A stretch of DNA of 8,603 nucleotides from NCBI GenBank assembly GCA_964478455.1, contig CAYZJD010000188.1:1-8603 (forward strand). Direction: 5' to 3'. The stretch comes from CAYZJD01 sp964478455 (GTDB lineage Bacteria; Acidobacteriota; Terriglobia; Bryobacterales; Bryobacteraceae). This document shows, in pieces, positions 6,656 to 8,603 of this stretch. Position 1 is the stretch's first letter. Each line of letters opens with the position of its first letter. Made by a program: the position numbers and the translations under genes. Below the pieces are notes generated by a model. The model was not told the DNA's origin, searched no databases, and was given only the letters and a program-made list of their open reading frames with translations.

Positions 6656-8146
6656 ATGTCGATCACGAGTGTCTTCGATGCGGCGCGCGACGGCTGGTGG
6701 TTCAAGAACTGGGGAAAGGCGGGCTTCTCGTGGGACTTGTTTCACGAGACCTACCTTGGGATAAACCCCACCGAAGACTGCGTAAGAGCGCCTCTGGACT
6801 GCGCATTCTACGAGATCTTCAAGAACTGCGGCCAACTGGGCAACTGCGGCGGCATGAGCCTGCTGGCGCTGGCGCTATTCAAGTATGGCGGCTACATGGG
6901 TTTCTGCGGACCGGCGCCGTTTTACTCCGGTACGGTCGGGGCCGATTCCGAAGAGCTCCAGGACGCGATTCATGTTCTGCAGGCACGGCAGTTCAGCGCT
7001 CACGGCATAGAGAATTTTATCGACACGGTCAACGCCGGTAACCTGAACAACGCCGCCGCGGCAATGAACAAAGTGAGGGCGTGCCTCGGCAGCGGTGACT
7101 ATGCCGTGCTCTGCATCGCCACAGACGCCATCGGCGGAGACGCGCACACCGTGATCCCCTACGCGATCGAGGAGAAGCCGAGCGGCTATCCGGCTGGTAC
7201 GAAGGCGTTGCTTATCTGGGACTGCAACTATCCATACAACCAGTACCCCGGCTACTATGCAAACCAGAACAACCGGTTGATTATTCGCAGCGCCTTCAAC
7301 TGGGAGTACCTGGCGGGGGCGGGCACTGGGGAAAAGGTCGTGCAGTACCGCGGTTCGAACAATGGCTGGTGCTTCGCGGTGCCCATGTCGGTGATCCTGC
7401 ACAAGGCGCGGCACCCCATGACGCTGGACGTCGTTTTCGATACCCTGCTGACTGCGTTCCTCAGTGGACCGGGCGCGGCAACGGTGCAAATCGAGGATGA
7501 GCAGGGCCGAAGACTCTACACGGATGCCGGACCGGTCCGGACGTTCGAAACCGATCCCAACAGGCGGCTGCCGGACTGCGTGCGCTGGCCCTGGTATGGC
7601 CAAAATGGACGCGGTGCGCCCCCCGGAGACTTGCACTTCCTGCGGCGGCGCGGAGGCGTGGGCCTGACGTTCACGGTCGAGGGCGCCGACTGGAGATTGT
7701 TGCACACACAGGGCGGCAACGTGATCGAAGTTGAGGCGCAATCGAAGAGGCGCGCCAGGGACACAGTACGGGTCTCCGGCTTCGGCGGTCCCGTTCAGAC
7801 GGTCGAGGTGCAAGTGGGCGTAGCAAAAACGCTGCATGTGCAGCAGCTCAGGATGTGGACTCGGGATGGCGGGTGGCGAGCCATGCAGGTGCAGAACGCG
7901 CGCGTATCGGACGAGCGGCTTACGGTGCGGAGCACAGGGGATCTCCATGCGCTCGAAGTGTCGGGCGGGAGGAAGAAAGTCGATTTCGACGTCGATCTGA
8001 AGGAATACCGGGACGAGAGCCTGGCCGCCCGCAGCGTGGGCACACACACCACTTCCGCCGGCCATATGGTGCGCCTTGCTCCTGAAGACTGGATGCGGCT
8101 TGAACAAACGGACATCCGCACGGAGCGCATTCGGTACACACGGTGA
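6656..8146 (+). CDS. Gene C: papain-like cysteine peptidase/transglutaminase-like protein with beta-rich C-terminus (496 aa)
   Basis: The N-terminal half looks like a papain-like thiol enzyme. LGNCGGMSLLALALF (61-75) places Cys64 at the start of a helix; GGDAHTVIPYAIE (160-172) supplies His164 at the start of a strand; ALLIWDCNYPYNQYP (184-198) supplies Asp189 (Asn191 is an alternative). The order Cys, His-x-V, Asp-x-Asn-x-Pro recalls uncharacterised CGGM-type cysteine peptidase-like proteins of bacteria. An aromatic-rich lead-in (1-60), including GWWFKNWGKAGFSWDLF, precedes it. From about 250 onward the protein is strand-rich (Ig- or jelly-roll-like modules, no clear family) and has a charged end. 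All ten cysteines lie before residue 310. There is no signal peptide. As the last operon gene it could process or crosslink A and B, or be a toxic effector; an inactive, binding-only version cannot be excluded. Peptide-bond hydrolysis and acyl transfer are equally compatible with the motif. Confidence 0.8.
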   Translation: MSITSVFDAARDGWWFKNWGKAGFSWDLFHETYLGINPTEDCVRAPLDCAFYEIFKNCGQLGNCGGMSLLALALFKYGGYMGFCGPAPFYSGTVGADSEELQDAIHVLQARQFSAHGIENFIDTVNAGNLNNAAAAMNKVRACLGSGDYAVLCIATDAIGGDAHTVIPYAIEEKPSGYPAGTKALLIWDCNYPYNQYPGYYANQNNRLIIRSAFNWEYLAGAGTGEKVVQYRGSNNGWCFAVPMSVILHKARHPMTLDVVFDTLLTAFLSGPGAATVQIEDEQGRRLYTDAGPVRTFETDPNRRLPDCVRWPWYGQNGRGAPPGDLHFLRRRGGVGLTFTVEGADWRLLHTQGGNVIEVEAQSKRRARDTVRVSGFGGPVQTVEVQVGVAKTLHVQQLRMWTRDGGWRAMQVQNARVSDERLTVRSTGDLHALEVSGGRKKVDFDVDLKEYRDESLAARSVGTHTTSAGHMVRLAPEDWMRLEQTDIRTERIRYTR

Positions 8147-8165
8147 GGCGCGGTGCGCCACACCG
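8141..8165 (+). terminator. Strong stem-loop overlapping the stop codon of gene C
   Basis: CGGTGAGGCGC (8141-8151) pairs with GCGCCACACCG (8155-8165) around a 3-base GGT loop, giving ten base pairs with one internal A-A mismatch. The stop TGA 8144-8146 lies in the left arm. No T-run follows, so it is not a textbook intrinsic terminator; a GC-rich non-canonical terminator or an mRNA 3-prime stabiliser fits its position at the end of the operon. Confidence 0.45.
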
Positions 8166-8461
8166 GTAGCCGCGAGCGGGGAGTTGCCGCTCTAGCCCCC
8201 TCAATGTCCTATTTCGAGGTGTTCCCACAGTGCTCTGCCACTCCCTGTCGGTCGCGCTTCGGTGGGAAATGCAAACTGGAACAGCTCCCCGGGCCGATGT
8301 GCGCTGGCCCAAAGCCAGCATCGATCGCTTCGGAATTCTCGATACCCAAGGGACGCAACTGGATTTCGCAGGCCGCCGGTCTCCAGTGGTCTCCTGCAAT
8401 GTCTGCGCGTGCCTTACCCGGCCTGCTGCCTGCCGGTCTTGTGGCGGACCCGAGGGCCGTC
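8166..8461. other. Intergenic stretch with no clear gene
   Basis: No frame here has recognisable content with a ribosome site. An 80-residue + frame (8230-8472) is rich in Cys, Arg and Ser, with no ribosome site or conserved pattern, and looks like chance. The frame of gene C stays open past its stop all the way to the window edge. It offers ATGs at 8204, 8297 and 8399, but its early part (MSYFEVFPQCSATPCRSRF) looks non-coding. I see no tRNA, repeat array or insertion sequence. Confidence 0.45.
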
Positions 8462-8603
8462 ATGCGCAATAGCCCCGACTCCCGGCACGACAGAGCATGG
8501 ACCGATATCGAATTGTTCATCCGGGAGGGAAGGCTCTGGAGACGGCGACACGAACGGGTCGAGGAGGTCTGCTGGAGTCGTGACGAGATCCGCCGCGCGT
8601 TGC
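8462..8603 (+). CDS. Partial frame resembling the C-terminal part of a SAM-dependent methyltransferase
   Basis: The frame from ATG 8462 is open to the window edge (47 codons). After a short unremarkable lead it reads TDIELFIREGRLWRRRHERV and then EEVCWSRDEIRRAL. A strand, a turn with Trp-Arg-Arg, a second strand and then S-x-D-E-I-x-x-x-L opening a helix is the layout seen just before the final strands of many class I methyltransferases. A Rossmann SAM-binding core should lie upstream, and none is found in any frame of 8147-8461. So this is either a 5-prime-truncated remnant or a small gene with a misleading resemblance. GAGGG at 8452-8456 is at best a weak ribosome site. The exact start is unknown, since the same frame is open back to 8147. 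Confidence 0.35.
   Translation, partial: MRNSPDSRHDRAWTDIELFIREGRLWRRRHERVEEVCWSRDEIRRAL

Noticed and set aside
6875..8161. 428-residue open frame on the minus strand
   Set aside because: It lies antisense to gene C, its sequence is rich in His, Arg and Pro typical of GC-rich shadow frames, and it lacks any recognisable motif; gene C has the ideal ribosome site and triad.
771..8469. Direct repeat CATGCGCAA at 771-779 and 8461-8469 as possible attachment sites
   Set aside because: Nine-base matches are expected many times by chance in 8.6 kb, and similarity does not extend beyond them.
8230..8472. 80-residue + frame after the operon
   Set aside because: Cys/Arg/Ser-rich sequence with no ribosome site and no recognisable pattern; it competes with the more protein-like frame that runs off the right edge.

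Overview
The window is GC-rich bacterial DNA. Its core is a tight three-gene operon on the + strand (positions 791 to 8146) that fills about 85% of the sequence. Strong, canonical Shine-Dalgarno sites precede each gene. The GC content, codon use and flanking methyltransferase-like fragments would suit a soil Acidobacteriota-type or other high-GC Gram-negative genome, but no marker gene is present and this assignment is weak.

Left flank (1-790): the last 18 codons of an upstream gene, probably a SAM-dependent methyltransferase, end at 57. About 420 bases without a convincing gene follow. Then comes a small 78-residue protein (477-713) with an N-terminal CCG motif and a compact beta-rich body. 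A short GC-rich spacer containing a hairpin leads to the operon.

Core operon: gene A (791-4174, 1127 aa) is a giant, beta-rich protein of unknown function with a degenerate internal repeat and a glycine/aromatic-rich C-terminal module. Gene B (4185-6641, 818 aa) is built from about six fibronectin type III-like modules; the first is split by a helical insertion of about 110 residues. Gene C (6656-8146, 496 aa) has an N-terminal papain-like cysteine peptidase/transglutaminase-like domain with a credible Cys64-His164-Asp189 triad, followed by beta-rich modules. Gene spacings are 10 and 14 bases, and each ribosome site overlaps or abuts the preceding stop codon, so the three are almost certainly co-transcribed and translated together. 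None has a recognisable signal peptide or membrane anchor, yet all three are cysteine-containing and B and C have modules typical of surface or secreted proteins. One inference is that they form a large assembly (an adhesive or phage-tail-like particle, or a cargo set for a contractile or otherwise non-Sec exporter), with C as a processing enzyme or effector; nothing in the window proves this.

Right flank (8147-8603): a strong hairpin overlaps the stop codon of gene C. About 300 bases without a clear gene follow, then a reading frame open to the window edge whose sequence resembles the penultimate section of a methyltransferase. Both edges may therefore carry pieces of related methyltransferase genes, which raises the possibility of a partial duplication or an island boundary.
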